From Emergomyces orientalis (taxonomy: Eukaryota; Ascomycota; Eurotiomycetes; Onygenales; Ajellomycetaceae): a stretch of 64,000 nucleotides of DNA. The notes under the pieces are model-generated. The model saw only the letters and a program-made list of their open reading frames with translations. It made no database searches and was not told where the DNA came from. The position numbers and the translations under genes are program-made. Each line of letters starts with the position of its first letter. Position 1 is the first letter of the stretch. The stretch covers positions 62,001-126,000 of the forward strand of contig MOWL01000006.1 in assembly GCA_002110485.1 (NCBI GenBank). The letters run 5' to 3'. Below, one piece after another: positions 12,401-25,077 of the stretch.

Positions 12401-13890
12401 TAATGACCATATATGCTGTCTTCGACCCACCCCCTCCTCATCAGGAATGTTGATGTAGGGTATCCAAATTTCTCCGGCGATTAACCAAAGTAAAATGGCA
12501 GAAGAACGGGAAAAAAGCAAGCTTGTTGAAGAATTACATCACACAAAGGAAAGGCGGGAAGGAAAATCTGATATTTAATTATCCATTCGTACGAAGATGA
12601 AGGATTCGTCGGCTTGGGCAGCAAAGCATCAAAGACAAGCTAACCCAGACCGCCTCAACAGTGCAGACGCTGACACGTCGAACGACCCACAAACAACGAA
12701 TACAATCCGCCCAAATGCGTTATTCCATTGAAAAGTCCCCAGGCCAAACGAAAAGAGAAGAAGTTGTCTTACGCTATTTTTACCTTCTTAGTACGTAATC
12801 ATCGTTTGCTTGCGGGGCGAAGTATTATCTTGTGCAGATGCTTGCTGCCTGAGGTGAAGCTCCAAATTAGCCAAGGAAGAGTTTGTCTGGCCTTGATGAA
12901 GTCAAGAAATCTTGCTGAAACCATATGCAGGTTAGAAGTTATGTATACGATTATTGTCATGTTCAACTGCGAGTTTGCATTCCAGGGAAGATAAAAACCA
13001 TATTTCCAGAATTTGAATTTACCATCAAAGGCTTGATCATCAAGGAACGCGCTCATCGCAGCCAAGAAATTTTCAGATTAGTTTAACCGAGTATACATAC
13101 TTTATTTATATTTTATATACAGTAGTACGCGACATATTATCTAACATGACTAGATTGGGGTTTATAAATCAAAGGGAACGCACGGATGGATTAGACAACG
13201 GGGTGGGTGAAAGGGCATGGAAAAATAAGATCAACGAAGATAAAAGAGAAAATTAGGAAGCCTGAATAAATTCAAATATAGAAACACAAAAATAGATGGG
13301 GCATACTAAGACTAACTTGCATATTCAAGTCTCCGTCTGATTCTGGTCTGCGAGGGGTATCTTGTGAAAAAAGAACACTCAAACAAATGATTAAGAAATT
13401 GCAACGGGGGGGATGAACATATTTCATCAGCGCTCTTGCACTCCGTATATGATGAATATATATATAAAAGAAAATTGGTAGAGGTGGAAAGGGGAATGAG
13501 TGCTTCTGGTGCTCATCAGCAAGGGTTGTTCGAATCTTGCTCAAGGGCATTAATAGTTGAAGTGAGTGACAAGACGCGAGAAAACAGATGAAAAAGGGAA
13601 GGAAACAATAGAAGTGATCGGTCATATACCCACTTCGTAGGCATGTATCAGTTGAAAACATTAAGGCGTCAGGTCCGAACCATAAAGGAGCAATGAAGAA
13701 AGCTTGGGAAAATACGGTGGGACGGAGAATGAGATCTTGTACATGACAAAAGCAAGGAAAGCGATTCAAAAAACAAAATTAAAAATACTGAACACATGGG
13801 ACAAAATATATATCTTACTCTTCTCCAACTGCATCGAAATTCTTTGATAAATCAAGTCGTCAAAGAACAAAAAAACCAGACAAAACCTCA
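9461..13890. other. gene-poor spacer, no coding gene supported
   Basis: Frames are short and unrecognised. Two parts stand out: a GC-richer island at about 10240-11080 with several overlapping open frames on both strands, and a 91-residue plus-strand frame at 11913-12188. Neither shows a known motif. The last few hundred bases before 13891 are probably the 3' UTR of the kinesin gene. Confidence 0.4.
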
Positions 13891-16800
13891 TCATCTGCTA
13901 CTACTCCCACTCCCACCCCCATTAGCCTGCGTGCTAAAATACCCCTGGTCAATTTTCAAAATCCACTCGACTTTCTGTGCCTCCGTCCTCGCCGCAAACA
14001 GGAATGTATTCTGCGTCCCGTAAACAGCAAACAAATTCGGTCGTCCCTTCATCGACAAGCCGTCGCCGTTCCTGCTAGTGCCGCCGCCATCCAGGAGCCG
14101 AGCAAAGTCCGGTTCATGGTCGACGCGCGAATTGCGTAGATTGATAGCGTTGATCTCGTCGCCGTCGGGCACGGAGTGGATGTGGAGGTATGGGAGGCGG
14201 AGCTCGACGAAGCGGCGCACCCAGTGGCTATTTGTGTCGTCAGGTGTGTAGAGGTAACCGGATTTGAGGACGGTAGGGTTTTTCGGGATGTGTTGGATTG
14301 TGGCTACGAAGCGAGGTTTTGACGGCTGTTGTTGCTGCGGCTGCGGCTGCAGGTCAGAGGGAATAGGGGAGCAATCGCCACTAGTGGTAGCTGGGCTTGT
14401 CGCGGAGGAAAGATTTCTTGCAAAGGCAGCACCACGAGTTGGCGGCTCGGTATGATCTTTGACAAGAATGATTTCGGTCGGGTCCTTTTTGGTCGACCAC
14501 AAATCTAGATACTTCCGAAGCAGCATATCTCGTCGCTCACTACCGTCGTGGCCTTGAAGCGGTGTAGATCGGCCATTCGTCGGCAACGGGGTTAAGGTGC
14601 GTGTACTCAACGCCCCACGAGCGGCGTCTATTTCGGCAAGCCGTTGTCGTCGCTTCCGAGCGCCAATGAAATCTCGAATAAGGGACACCTTTCGTGGGGC
14701 CCAGGATATTAATAACTCTTCACCCTTGACGTAGTCATTTTGCGTATTCATGCGCCAGAGGTCCGCTGCTCGCTTCGCTGATATGGGTCGTACGGCTACG
14801 GAGAACATCCCCACGGTGGAGTGGACAACACGGATCGAGCTCCAGAATTGTTTGAACATCGACTGTGGCCGTATATAAGCCCTGCCCAATATCTGTAGCG
14901 TTTGGTCAAGCTCAAAAATGATAGGTTCCTGAAGACGTGGAGAAATCAGGTTCCAGCGAAGGGATATTTGAACGCGATACTTGTCTGCAGTTGTCCGGTC
15001 CAGTAATAACGACCCATGAAGACTAGAGTCCCACTGTCCAACAATAACTACGTTGGACGTCCCATCAGCGTTGTCAGTCACCATCGGTTCCTGTATAAGT
15101 TTCAGAGGGACATCCGAAGATTTTAGGTCCACATCAGGAATCTTCCCCCACGGGTCAAGAAGCCGAACCGTCCCGACTCTCAAAGCAGTTATATCTTCCC
15201 ATGGCAGGTTTTCGGTTGAACTGTGAGTGAGATTGACCACGATACGTCGTTGTAATCCTTGATGGAGTTGATAAGTGCCGGCATCGAGACTATTACTTTG
15301 CACCACTTCGACCGGGAGATATTCCCCATTCTCAGCAAGTTCGAGTATCTGCACTCGAGCAAAGACATCATGCCGCTCCTCTTGATAAAATTCCGACTCC
15401 GGAATCCGTGGCGTCTTCCTCTTTTGAGGCGGAGCCTCGGGGGAGTCGCGCATTTCATCCCAACTAAGCAGTTTGTCTAAATGCATCGCCGTTACCGAAG
15501 CGTAAATGCTCACTTTCAGCGTCGAATTCCTGGGGCTGTTGAGGGGCAGGCTCATGCTATGAACGCTCTCGAACCTAATAGCGTTTTCATCGAAGCCACT
15601 AATCATCTGCGTTGTTGTAGCGCCCCCTTCCTCCGAAACGCCAGGCACAAACAGCTGAGCATGTACGTCAGTGCCCTCGCGTTCCGCGAATCCAACCATA
15701 TCCCGCATGACGACGTTAAACTTGAGAGTTGATGAAGGCGCTTGTGCAGAAGATGGCTCGAGAGATAGTTTGATGATCCCCACAACACTTTGGGTATAGG
15801 GCGAGATGGCTTCGACGGAGAAATCCTGCACCCTCGACTCGAATACTGCCGCCAATGGAATGTCAGCATCACCTACCAGCGAGTATTGAGGGGTGCAGGT
15901 CTCTGAAAAGGGATTTTCAAGTTTGAAGTGTTGAATATAGTCTGGCCGATCGATATATTGATGCATCTGTCGCATGGATTGAACGCGGCGTTGTAATTTG
16001 TCAATCGACCAGATATAGATAACATTGTGCTTGAAATCAATGACCCGAACTCCAATGCATGGTTTCTTAGCATCTTCCAGAGCCACGTCGTCATCGCTGG
16101 AAATGCCGTTCAGCACTAGATCGTAAGACGAAGCCATATTATGTCCGACATCGACAATAACAAATTGAAAGACAACATGTTTGTCCATGATCTGACTCAT
16201 GACTTGCGCTTCCTTGAGTAGCGACGCGTGCTGAAGAACTGATTCGGCCATGCGAACATAATTCCGCTGTTGCCAGTGCAGAACGACGGACTTGGCTATT
16301 GGAATCTCTCCAGGTTCAAGCTGTGTAAATCCGTTTTCGAATATCCTCTGTGGACCTGAATACGCCATGTCTTTTATCTGGGTTTCAAACTCTTCTTTTT
16401 GTCTTTGCAGCTGTTGCTGAAACTTTTCCTTTGCAGCTTTGAGCGCATTTTCCATGCGTGCTTTTTCTGCACGTAGCTCTTCCAAATCTGGAGACGCTGT
16501 CCCCGCTGCTGCTGCTGCTGTAAGTTTTCCTTTATACTCTTCCTTTTGTCTGTCGAGTTGCCGTTGCATGTCATCCCGAACCATTTGCAGTGCGGTATTA
16601 TCTATCTCCCCGTCTTCATCGTCAGCTAAGCGCGGCGTCCCGGGCGTGGTGAGAGCTGTATCCAGAGAAAAATTGTCTATAGTCCCATTTGACATATATT
16701 TGTCCCGCACTGGATACGAGCTAAGGGAATCCGAATCATCCTCTCCGTCGATAAGTTTGCTCTCCGGCCGGCCGCGCCTCACTGCTCGGGCCTTTTGTAC

Positions 16801-19093
16801 ATCGTCAAACAACGCGTCAAGCTCGTCATCCGTAAGATGTGAAATTTTCTGGTCGGGACCTAATATAGCGCTTGCTGCTTCCCTTCGAGCGTAGAACCAA
16901 TCGGAATCTCGACCTCGTTGTGATGGTAGGGGGGATTCGGCTCTGCTAGAATCTCCATCGACCTCTGATCCTGTCTTGCTCATGGACCTGTCATGCCCTG
17001 TTCTTCCTGGTGCGGGGGATCCAAGCTGGCTTGTCGTGATGGAGTGTCGAAGAAGACTCTGTTCCACCCTTTCAGCACGCGCTTCTTGGGGATGATTAAA
17101 CCGGAAGATGTGAAAATCACCCAGGATAATCCGAAAGCCACTTCGTAATCGTTTGAGTTTATCTATTCGCAATCCGTTAACCATAACAGCGGCGCCCTCG
17201 TTAGGCACGATGGTGACAACATTATCAACATTTTCGAAACTACAATGGTGATGGAGAATTTTTGAACCATTCAGTCGAATTTCTGAAGTTGCCGCGGTAT
17301 CCACGTTCCCGACTGTGGTTGTGCCCGGTTTAATGTTGTACACCAAACACTCCGTAAGCAGAGGATCATCACTGAGGTTGACAAGATGAGGGATCTTTTT
17401 AGGGGTGCTGAGCCCGACGAACCCCTTTTCGATACTGATACCCAATTCCTCCAGCGCCGCTTCACGTTCTTTATGAATTTCTTCAGTTTTCTGCAATTTC
17501 TCTTCCCAGGTCTGGTTGAGATCCTTGTAAAGTTTTTCGCTCTGGTTCAATTGCTCAACGATCTCTGCTTTGCTGACTTTTTTAATCGACCCATCGGCCT
17601 GCGCAATAGATACCATCTGTTGCTCGAGAGGAGTACCAGGTGGATAAATTTCTTCAGCGATACCACTACCAGCAGCGCCTCCAGCAACCGCTCCTCCACC
17701 AAGCTTACTCCTGAGTTGCGCCAGCTCCTCTTTGAGTTCTCGAATCATCCTTGCATTAGGGTCCTCATTAACAACAGCATGATTCTTGATTCTCTTAGCA
17801 GAATCAGCATAGCGCAGCGTACTTAGCGTCTCATCATAATTGATATCGGCCGGTGAAATAGCTGCGATCATAGCAGTCATGGAGTTACCGCCCAGAGAAT
17901 CCTTAAGAAGCCAAGTCAAAACAGAGTCACGATATGGGACCATCGAGGCGTTTTTCTTTTTACCCGAGGATAAATCTGCCAAAGCTGCAATGACACGGCC
18001 AAGGGTGGAGAGCGAACGATTGATTTCAGCACCCTCCTTGAGACGCGCACCAGTTGCGCCAGTTGAAGTAGCTCTCTCTGAACCAGCCAAATCGACCAAG
18101 CTGATACGGGAGACCTTTTCGGTATCCAGTGTGGTCTCCGTATCATGGCGTTTTTGCGTCACCGTCAGGGTAAAGACAGCATGTGATCGACTAGACGTTT
18201 CGTTCATGTTTGTTGCCGCGACGGTTCGTGCCTTGTTACCTTCATCCATCAAGTTCTCAATTTCCTGGAAAGAGCGCACAACCAGCTTCGCCAAATCTTC
18301 AACATAGGGGCCCGTTGAAGGGTGCTCTCGAACTTTGAGGTTTCCCTTTGTTGTCGGATTGAGCAAATCCCTGACCCTCTCATTGTAAATCTCAAGATAT
18401 GACACCTCCACCGTACACGTTAGATTTTTATCCGCGGATTGCAGCGCAGAGATCCTTAGGAACATATCCTTGCAAATTTTTGGGATGACCCCAGCTTCCT
18501 CGCCATATCCCATCATGGAATACGATTTACCAGACCCAGTCTGACCGTAGGCAAAAATACAGTTGTTATACCCTTGAAACGCATTGTCCAGCAACGGTGC
18601 GCCCAGATCATCGAAGAGGTTATCCTGGCCGGCAAAATGGGGGTCGCTGCGGTTGAAAGACCAGTAAGATTTATCGAATGCGAACACTTTGGGGCCTTCA
18701 ACGCTTCCACCGCCTTGCTTCCCTCCTTTCCGTGATCTTTCTTCTGCTCCAGCTGGTGGTATAAGCACGGTCTGCGAACCTTTCATTTGAACGATACATT
18801 TTGCTTTGCGGTCGAGCTCTGTAAAAGTAGATTTTTTGCAATGGCTTCTCGTTAGTACGGCGCTTTCTCCAAAACACTCGCTTGCCAGGTTGTATACTTG
18901 TAATGATAACAGTGTCTTCTTGTGGGGCGCAATGCATACATGCATTCTGTCGCGAAATCCACGGGTTCCAGATGGCGAAGAGGGGAAACCTGGGAGACAG
19001 GGGGAGGGGGAAAGTTCTGGGAGACTGACCTCGGCCATTGAAGGGCCGCACTCTTACCACCACCTTAATGTTTCCTCCTCCGCCTGGCGCCAT
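13891..19093 (-). CDS. kinesin-3 motor protein (UncA/KIF1-like), FHA and PH domains
   Basis: Two exons: 19093-19030 and 18818-13891. The 211-nt intron (donor GTCAGT, acceptor TTTTACAG) restores the motor core VRVRPFN-GRELDRKAKC. The product has about 1663 residues. The motor domain is N-terminal (about 8-375) with P-loop GQTGSGKS at 113-120, switch I NETSSRSH and switch II LVDLAGSE. A neck/coiled region and an FHA domain (about 520-625, core LNGSKILHHHCSF) follow. Coiled-coil segments and the long kinesin-3 middle region come next, and a PH domain ends the protein (about 1538-1648, starting LKSGYLY). This order is the kinesin-3 layout. In filamentous fungi such motors carry early endosomes and other vesicles toward microtubule plus ends, with the PH domain binding phosphoinositides. 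The start is the ATG that gives the MAPGGGGNIKVVVRVRP N terminus. It is divergent from nirK across 1.7 kb. Confidence 0.94.
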
Positions 19094-20825
19094 CTTCACC
19101 CGTGCCCCATGCACTCAGTCCCTCTTCTCTTCGCCTCCTCCAAATTCCAATGTCAATGTCTCAAATCAGTCAACTACGCAGAGAGGAAATGAACGGCAAA
19201 ATGGGTTCTCGGAGGGGTGGAGACAGAAAACCGGTGTCATATAACTGGACGGCTGGACCGTGATTTCAAGTTCGCTTCGATGCCCAAAAGAGAGCGGAGG
19301 GGTCAGCCCGGTGATATGGCGCGCTTGGTATGCTTCTGAAGGGTGTAAACAATCAACGTCATCTAAAGGGATGGCACCGAACGAAGGATTTCAATATCAG
19401 GGGTGGGTGTATGGCAGCTATGCACTCTCTGATGTCCCAAGGCCACATATAGCCACTCAACTGGGTCTCCAGACGCGTGAAGAAGAAAAAAACAATACTC
19501 GAAGCTGGATATTCACGGTCGACGGCGACTGTTATCTCTCCCTCTCCGTCCTCGCGGTTCCGGATATTTTTTTCTTCCAATGCCAGGCATTTCCATTTTG
19601 GGGGTTCAGCCACACAGGACACGGCCTGGGGGAAATTAGGGATATTGCACCAGCCATGATTATGTCATCGCCAAGCCATTCTAGCCACAGATGTGTTTTA
19701 GTCACCCTGTTCCCACTTTTTGCAAGTCAACTATCAGCAAGAAGAAACAAGAAACAAGAACAAGACAGACAGATTACGGGTCAATTCCCTGCTGGACATC
19801 GGAGACATACAAACGGGATACTGTATGTCTGGCTGTCAAGCTGTTGGGAGTCGTCTGCTACCCTGCTGTTAATATCCAGTGCTTACTGGTATCAGGTTCC
19901 TCGTGCTAGTTAAGTCAAGCTGCCTGCGTTCTGCTCTTGTGTCAGCGACAGCCTCAGCCTTCAGGCATACCCCGGGTATTCGGGATACAACTAAGAACTC
20001 TATGAGAAACTATCATTTTATCGCCCCTGAAATCGACCCTTCTTGGCCATTTTTCCGCTGAGTATCTTGGTTCCGCCAATGAATATGAATGATGTCAAGG
20101 TTTAGGCCTTTTCCACGGACGGGGAACTTCAGGCCTAGAGGAACCAAAAATGAGTCGCCTGCTAGTTACGCTCAATACTAGTACTTTGCATCTCGGAGTA
20201 CTATTTTTTTTCTCTCCTGTGGCACCAAAACTATGTCAGTGACGTGGCGGCTGCTTTGAAGACAAAATGGGTTCTGAATCGAGGAGTTTGATTGATGGGA
20301 GGAGGCACACACCACGTGAGGGGGCACATTCCATGACCTACTAGTTTGCTGCTTGTGTGCATGGGTGTGGCACACCCCCTAATCCCCCGAACCCCCCTGG
20401 CTGGGCCTCGATTGGGGCGCTTTTTAGCAAAAAGCAACGAAACTCATAGGTCCGGGGCCGCACAGGCTGCAGGAGCCGTGCGTTGCGTTTTACGGGCGGG
20501 TGGGCGCAAACACCTCATCAATAGTTCACTGGAAGGAAGGGTGAGGGAACAAGCTAACCCTCACTCACAGCAGGCGACCCCTCACTGCCCTCACTGCCCT
20601 CACTGCCCTCGCTCCTCACAACAGTTAGCCTTCATGCCGGTCAACTGACTCGTATTGGGGAATAGATCTCCCGGCAATCTTTTGCCGTGTTTCCTATATT
20701 AAGCCTATTAGATACCTGCCTCCTTCCCCCTCCTGGAAATCCGGGCGGCAATCAAATTCTCTATTTTACTCATTTTTCCCTCTTTCCGGTTTTTCTCTCT
20801 TTGAAACATAGTTTGTTCAAATGCG
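19094..20825. promoter_or_regulatory. divergent promoter region between kinesin-3 and nirK
   Basis: The starts of the two divergent genes are 1.7 kb apart. Frames here are not gene-like. ATTGG (inverted CCAAT) occurs near 20409 and 20651, and a small tandem repeat (CACTGCCCT, three copies) lies at about 20583-20610, roughly 220 bp before the nirK start. No nitrate- or oxygen-responsive element could be assigned by eye. Confidence 0.4.
20583..20610. repeat. tandem 9-mer repeat upstream of nirK
   Basis: Three direct copies of CACTGCCCT lie about 220 bp upstream of the nirK start codon. Confidence 0.75.
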
Positions 20826-22169
20826 ATGCAGAACCTTCGCACGCGTCTAAACATGTCTTGGAAAGCTTCTTTAGCTACCAGGCATTATGTCGCTTCGGGC
20901 TGTAGAGTTTCTGGTTCCCGTCAGTTAAGCTCTCTGTCTCGAGCTCCCCTACGACAAACCAGGCTCCGCCCTCTGGCGCGGGGATACTCCACCGAATCTT
21001 CCCAAACTACAACCAAAAAGAGTACCCAATTAGGAGTTGCTGCAGCAGTTGCCATCTCGATAGGGCTCGGTGTTATAGTTTATAGACGGCCTGCAAAGTC
21101 TGTCCACCTCGACTCCAAAAAAGAATATCCAGCGCATCTCCAAAACATAGTAGATGCTGCTGAACCTGTCGGGAAATCCCTACATGCATCAGACCTTCCT
21201 GTAGAAGAAGCAGAACTCACCATCGCCCCAAATGTTCCCGTGCCCATTACTCGAGATTACCCCGTCCTCCTCAAAGTGCCCTTGTCAACCTCCACGAAAA
21301 TAAAACAGCTCACAAGCACGTACAAGTATGAGCAGTGGACTTTCAACAACCAAGTGCCGGCTCCGTTTATCCGGGCGCGCGTTGGGGACGTGATAGAGCT
21401 GTCCTTGACAAATAAGGACGTGACTGGCAACCCTCACAACATCGACTGTCATGCATTTACTGGCCCCGGAGGAGGTGCCTCCTTGACAACCGCTGAAGAG
21501 AACCAGAGCAAGACGGGGAGATTCAAGCTACTATACCCCGGACTATTTTTATACCACTGCGCAGCAGCCCCCGTGCCCGTCCACATCGCCAACGGAATGT
21601 ACGGCCTCATCTACGTCCAGCCGGAAAAAGATGAACTCCCCAAGGTTGACAAGGAATACTACGTGATGCAGAGCGAGTTCTATCACGAACCGCCCGAGAT
21701 CGAGGAGAATGGAAAACGCTCCTCTCTCGTGGAGTTCTCATACCCTAACGCCCTCCGCGAAGACCCAGACGTCATCGTCTTTAACGGCAGCGAGACCGCC
21801 CTTACCATGGACCACCCTCTCAAAGCCACAGTGGGCGAAACCATCCGCATTTTCTTTGGCAATGCCGGGCCGAATTTGACCAGCTCTCCGCATATCATTG
21901 GAAGCACTTTCCACAACCTTTTCCGCGATGGAGACGTTCTAAGCCCACCCGCGCGCAATGTGCAGACAGCCACCGTTCCCCCCGGCGGAGCGACCATTTT
22001 CGACATGAAGGCGGTTGTGCCGGGGACATACACACTGGTGGACCATGCTATATTCCGGCTGGATAAGGGCTGCGTGGGATTCATAAACGTGACGGGTAAA
22101 CCGAGGCCGGACATATATCAGAGTAATGAGCATGCAGAGCCGTGCGTTGGCTGTAAACTGCACCCATGA
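20826..22169 (+). CDS. nirK: mitochondrial copper nitrite reductase (AniA-type NirK)
   Basis: Single-exon frame of 447 residues. The Arg/Ser-rich, acid-poor N terminus (1-55) looks like a mitochondrial presequence and is followed by a hydrophobic segment (about 69-86). Two cupredoxin domains follow. All expected ligands are visible: type 1 copper His204, Cys245, His253 and Met258; type 2 copper His209, His244 and His356. The catalytic Asp207 (NIDCHAF) and His330 (MDHPL) are also present. The motif YHCAAAPVPVHIANGMYG matches the AniA-like bacterial group more than the classical AfNiR group. The enzyme reduces nitrite to nitric oxide, and in fungi this is a mitochondrial denitrification step coupled to respiration and followed by P450nor. 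An alternative in-frame ATG at 20853 would shorten the presequence by nine residues. No partner denitrification gene lies in this window. Confidence 0.93.
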   Translation: MQNLRTRLNMSWKASLATRHYVASGCRVSGSRQLSSLSRAPLRQTRLRPLARGYSTESSQTTTKKSTQLGVAAAVAISIGLGVIVYRRPAKSVHLDSKKEYPAHLQNIVDAAEPVGKSLHASDLPVEEAELTIAPNVPVPITRDYPVLLKVPLSTSTKIKQLTSTYKYEQWTFNNQVPAPFIRARVGDVIELSLTNKDVTGNPHNIDCHAFTGPGGGASLTTAEENQSKTGRFKLLYPGLFLYHCAAAPVPVHIANGMYGLIYVQPEKDELPKVDKEYYVMQSEFYHEPPEIEENGKRSSLVEFSYPNALREDPDVIVFNGSETALTMDHPLKATVGETIRIFFGNAGPNLTSSPHIIGSTFHNLFRDGDVLSPPARNVQTATVPPGGATIFDMKAVVPGTYTLVDHAIFRLDKGCVGFINVTGKPRPDIYQSNEHAEPCVGCKLHP

Positions 22170-23617
22170 ATGATGAATTTTTTTATTTTAGTTTCTGTTG
22201 ATAGGTTTATTTTTATTTTTCTCTCTCCTCTGATTAGCAAGAGGCTCTTCGCATAGTAATATCAATAATATTACTATTATTAGTATAAAATCCAACAATA
22301 AATTCAACGGCAGTCTTCTTGATAAATAATTTAGCAAATGAAGGATGACGGCGATCGTCCACCATGTTTCTTGGCCTGTGGGTCGCTCGGGGGGCACTAA
22401 AAAAGTAACTACCATGTCATCCACCTCCATCATAGTTAAATAAGCTATTATTATTAGTTACCTATGTTCGTAATGTTCATTGCTGCTCAGTCCAACGGCG
22501 GTTTCCATAATTTTGACACACGAAAGATGCCAAAATAATAGGACCCGATCACTCAGTGCTGCTCTCACACATCATACACGCTTGAGAAATCAAATTCCGT
22601 GTCCACACTGGGTGCAATGATAGAATATCGTAGTTCCCTCATCCGCACTTTGTAATTGCAGTTCAGACCAATTTACCTCCTTCGCGTTGCATTTCAAGCA
22701 GTCTTCCTGGATCTGCCGATTGCTCTCACGATCTTTAGGCACGAATGCTTGTGTATTTGATCTGATTTCGAACGAAGGCTTGAAGGGAAGTTATTTGAGG
22801 GGGAGACCACTGTGCGAGTTGATAATCTGTCTGGTTTGATGTGAGCCTATACTACACAGGTGGGTACCTAGGCTAGGTGGTCATAACTGGTATTCTGTTC
22901 CCCACATAAATCAGACAAAATGTTTGCCTCTGCGGAACCATCGAGAATAGATGTGCCACAGTCGTCACAGAATTGAGGTGCCATGGTTAGGAATGTCAAG
23001 GTTTATGGGTGGGAGGTTGTATTGGAGTTTCGGGCTCATCCATGGGATCAATCCCGGGAGCCAGACAGAAATGAAAAAAAATGAAAAATGAAAAATGAAA
23101 AATGAAAAAATAATGAGAAAGTTTGAGCGGTCAGAAAATTGCTTATCTCTCCCAGGCCAAAGACGCTCAGAGCTCCTACAGTCCAAGGGCTTATCTGGGG
23201 GCAATTTTTTAGAGCAGCGGAAAATTTCCAGGCCGTGGCTTGAACTTGGCTCTGGAATTGTGGGGCTCATCTCTGTAGCGATGATGAACTCTGCTCTTTT
23301 TCGCGCCATATTCAACCAGCGCATCGTCCACACCTATCGCTCTTCCTCTCTCCGTTTCAATCGCTCTCTACAATCGATTTGTCTCCTTTACGAACTGCCT
23401 ATTTCGGTATGCAAAGCGGCTAGTGAGGAAATAGAATTCCCTGGCGAATTGAAGGATTCTACAACCCTCTGCTCATCACCTACACCCTGTGATCGTTGCG
23501 GGGGATCTTACAATCCTTCGCTCACCCCCTGCCCCTGGAGGAGGGTAAGCAAATCTGTAAAACCCAGAGTGGCAGAATCAAGCAAGTGAAAAGAATAAGA
23601 CGGGTGGTGGTCAAACT
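22170..23617. other. spacer between nirK and GT90 gene
   Basis: No gene is supported. A plus-strand open frame at 23095-23589 has no domain and probably lies in the leader of the downstream gene. A short AAAAATG-type repeat is at 23070-23110. Confidence 0.45.
23070..23110. repeat. AAAAATG tandem repeat
   Basis: About five imperfect direct copies of a 7-mer (AAAAATG or AAAAAATG) in non-coding DNA. Confidence 0.8.
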
Positions 23618-25077
23618 ATGGTTCTCCTTGGGCTATCAGGCCGCTATTTCGCGCTAGCCGCCCTCTCCGCATTCGTGATTATTGGCATCCTCTATGCATC
23701 CGTCTCCCACATCTACAGCAGGCCATTACTCTACCAGCCGAAATCCCTGTCTCAGCTGCCGCTATGTCGCCCTGCCAATCCGGCTGCAGATTCCAATAAC
23801 AACGGTGGTGGCAGTGGCAGTGGCAGCGGTTCCTGTGTTGGGGATATACCGTGGAAATTCGAGACAGAGCATGATGGGGATAACTATGGCTTGAGCAGGG
23901 CACAATGTCAAAAAGCGTTTCCGAAGCTATATATTGAGATTGACAAAACGGTTGTGGCGAGGAGGGGGAGGAATATTACGTTCGAGGAGCTGAATTCAAA
24001 GCCGTTGAAACAATCGATGGTCAGGGCTATGGTTTATCAGGGAGCAGTGCGTATTCTACTCTTCTTAACTTTCGCCAATTCAATGAGCCCCATGAAGAAA
24101 AATTTATACATGCTAACATATCCCCCCATCTACTCCAGCTATATGTCATAAATTTCGAAGATATGAGAAACACCTTCAGCCGCGCAAAGGCTTCTCTAAA
24201 CGCCATAAACCGTGCCCTAAACGCGATTCCAAACCGCCATGAAATACCCAACATTGAATTCATCTTCACAACAGAAGACTCCCACGACGAACCACACCCA
24301 GTATGGGTATATTCCAAACGCGAAAACGACGGCTGGGCCTGGCTCATGCCCGATTTCGGCTACTGGTCCTGGCCAGAGATCAAAGCAGGGCAATACCGCA
24401 GCGTACGACAGCGCATTGCGGCCATCGACGAAGGCGCCGTCATAAACGGCAAAGCCCATCCGCCTCTGAAATTCCAGGATAAGAAAAAACAGCTCCTGTG
24501 GCGTGGCGCCGTCGCAACGGCGCCAGAACTCCGCCAAAAGCTCATCGACGTTACCAAGGGGAAATCATGGGCCTCCGTGCGCTCCCTCAACTGGGCTGAC
24601 GAGAAGAGCATGCGGGAAGACTACATCCCCATCGAGGACCATTGTAAATACATGTTCCTTGCCCACGTCGAAGGGCACAGCTACTCCGGCCGTGGCAAGT
24701 ACATCCAGAACTGCCGCTCGGTCATGGTCGCCCACCAACTGTCCTGGCGCGAGGCGCACCATGGCGCCCTAGTCGCCACAGGCCCGGACGCCAACTACGT
24801 AAAAGTCAAGCGCGACTTTTCCGACCTCGAGCCCAAAATGCATTACCTGCTCGACAACCCAGATGTTGCCGAGAAAATCGCTGAGAACGCTGTTCGCACG
24901 TTTAGAGACCGGTACCTGACTCCCGCGGCGGAGGCGTGCTACTGGCGCGAGTTAATCCATGCGTATGCGTCCATGTGCGACTTTGAGCCGGTGTTGTATT
25001 CCAACCCGAATGGCGATCCAAATTCGATGCGCGGTGTGCCGTTTGAATCGTTCGTGTTGGATTGGAAGTTGCCATAG
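23618..25077 (+). CDS. CAP10-like glycosyltransferase (GT90 family), type II membrane protein
   Basis: Two exons, 23618-24046 and 24139-25077. The 92-nt intron (donor GTGCGT, branch CTAAC, acceptor CTCCAG) joins YQGA to LYVINFED and gives 455 residues. Residues about 8-30 are a single membrane anchor after a short N-terminal tail, so the catalytic part should face the Golgi or ER lumen. A Ser/Gly/Asn-rich linker follows. GT90 hallmarks are KKQLLWRGAVAT, EDHCKYMFLAHVEGHSYSGR with GKYIQNCRS after it, and DRYLTPAAEACYW near the end. Family members include Cryptococcus Cap10, needed for capsule, and animal POGLUT/KDELC O-glucosyl- and xylosyltransferases. Donor and acceptor sugars cannot be told from sequence. 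A cell-wall or glycoprotein role is likely. The upstream start is supported by the membrane anchor. Confidence 0.9.

Noticed and set aside
23095..23589. 164-codon frame directly before the GT90 gene
   Set aside because: There is no domain or conserved-looking block. It begins in an AAAAATG repeat and probably lies in the leader.
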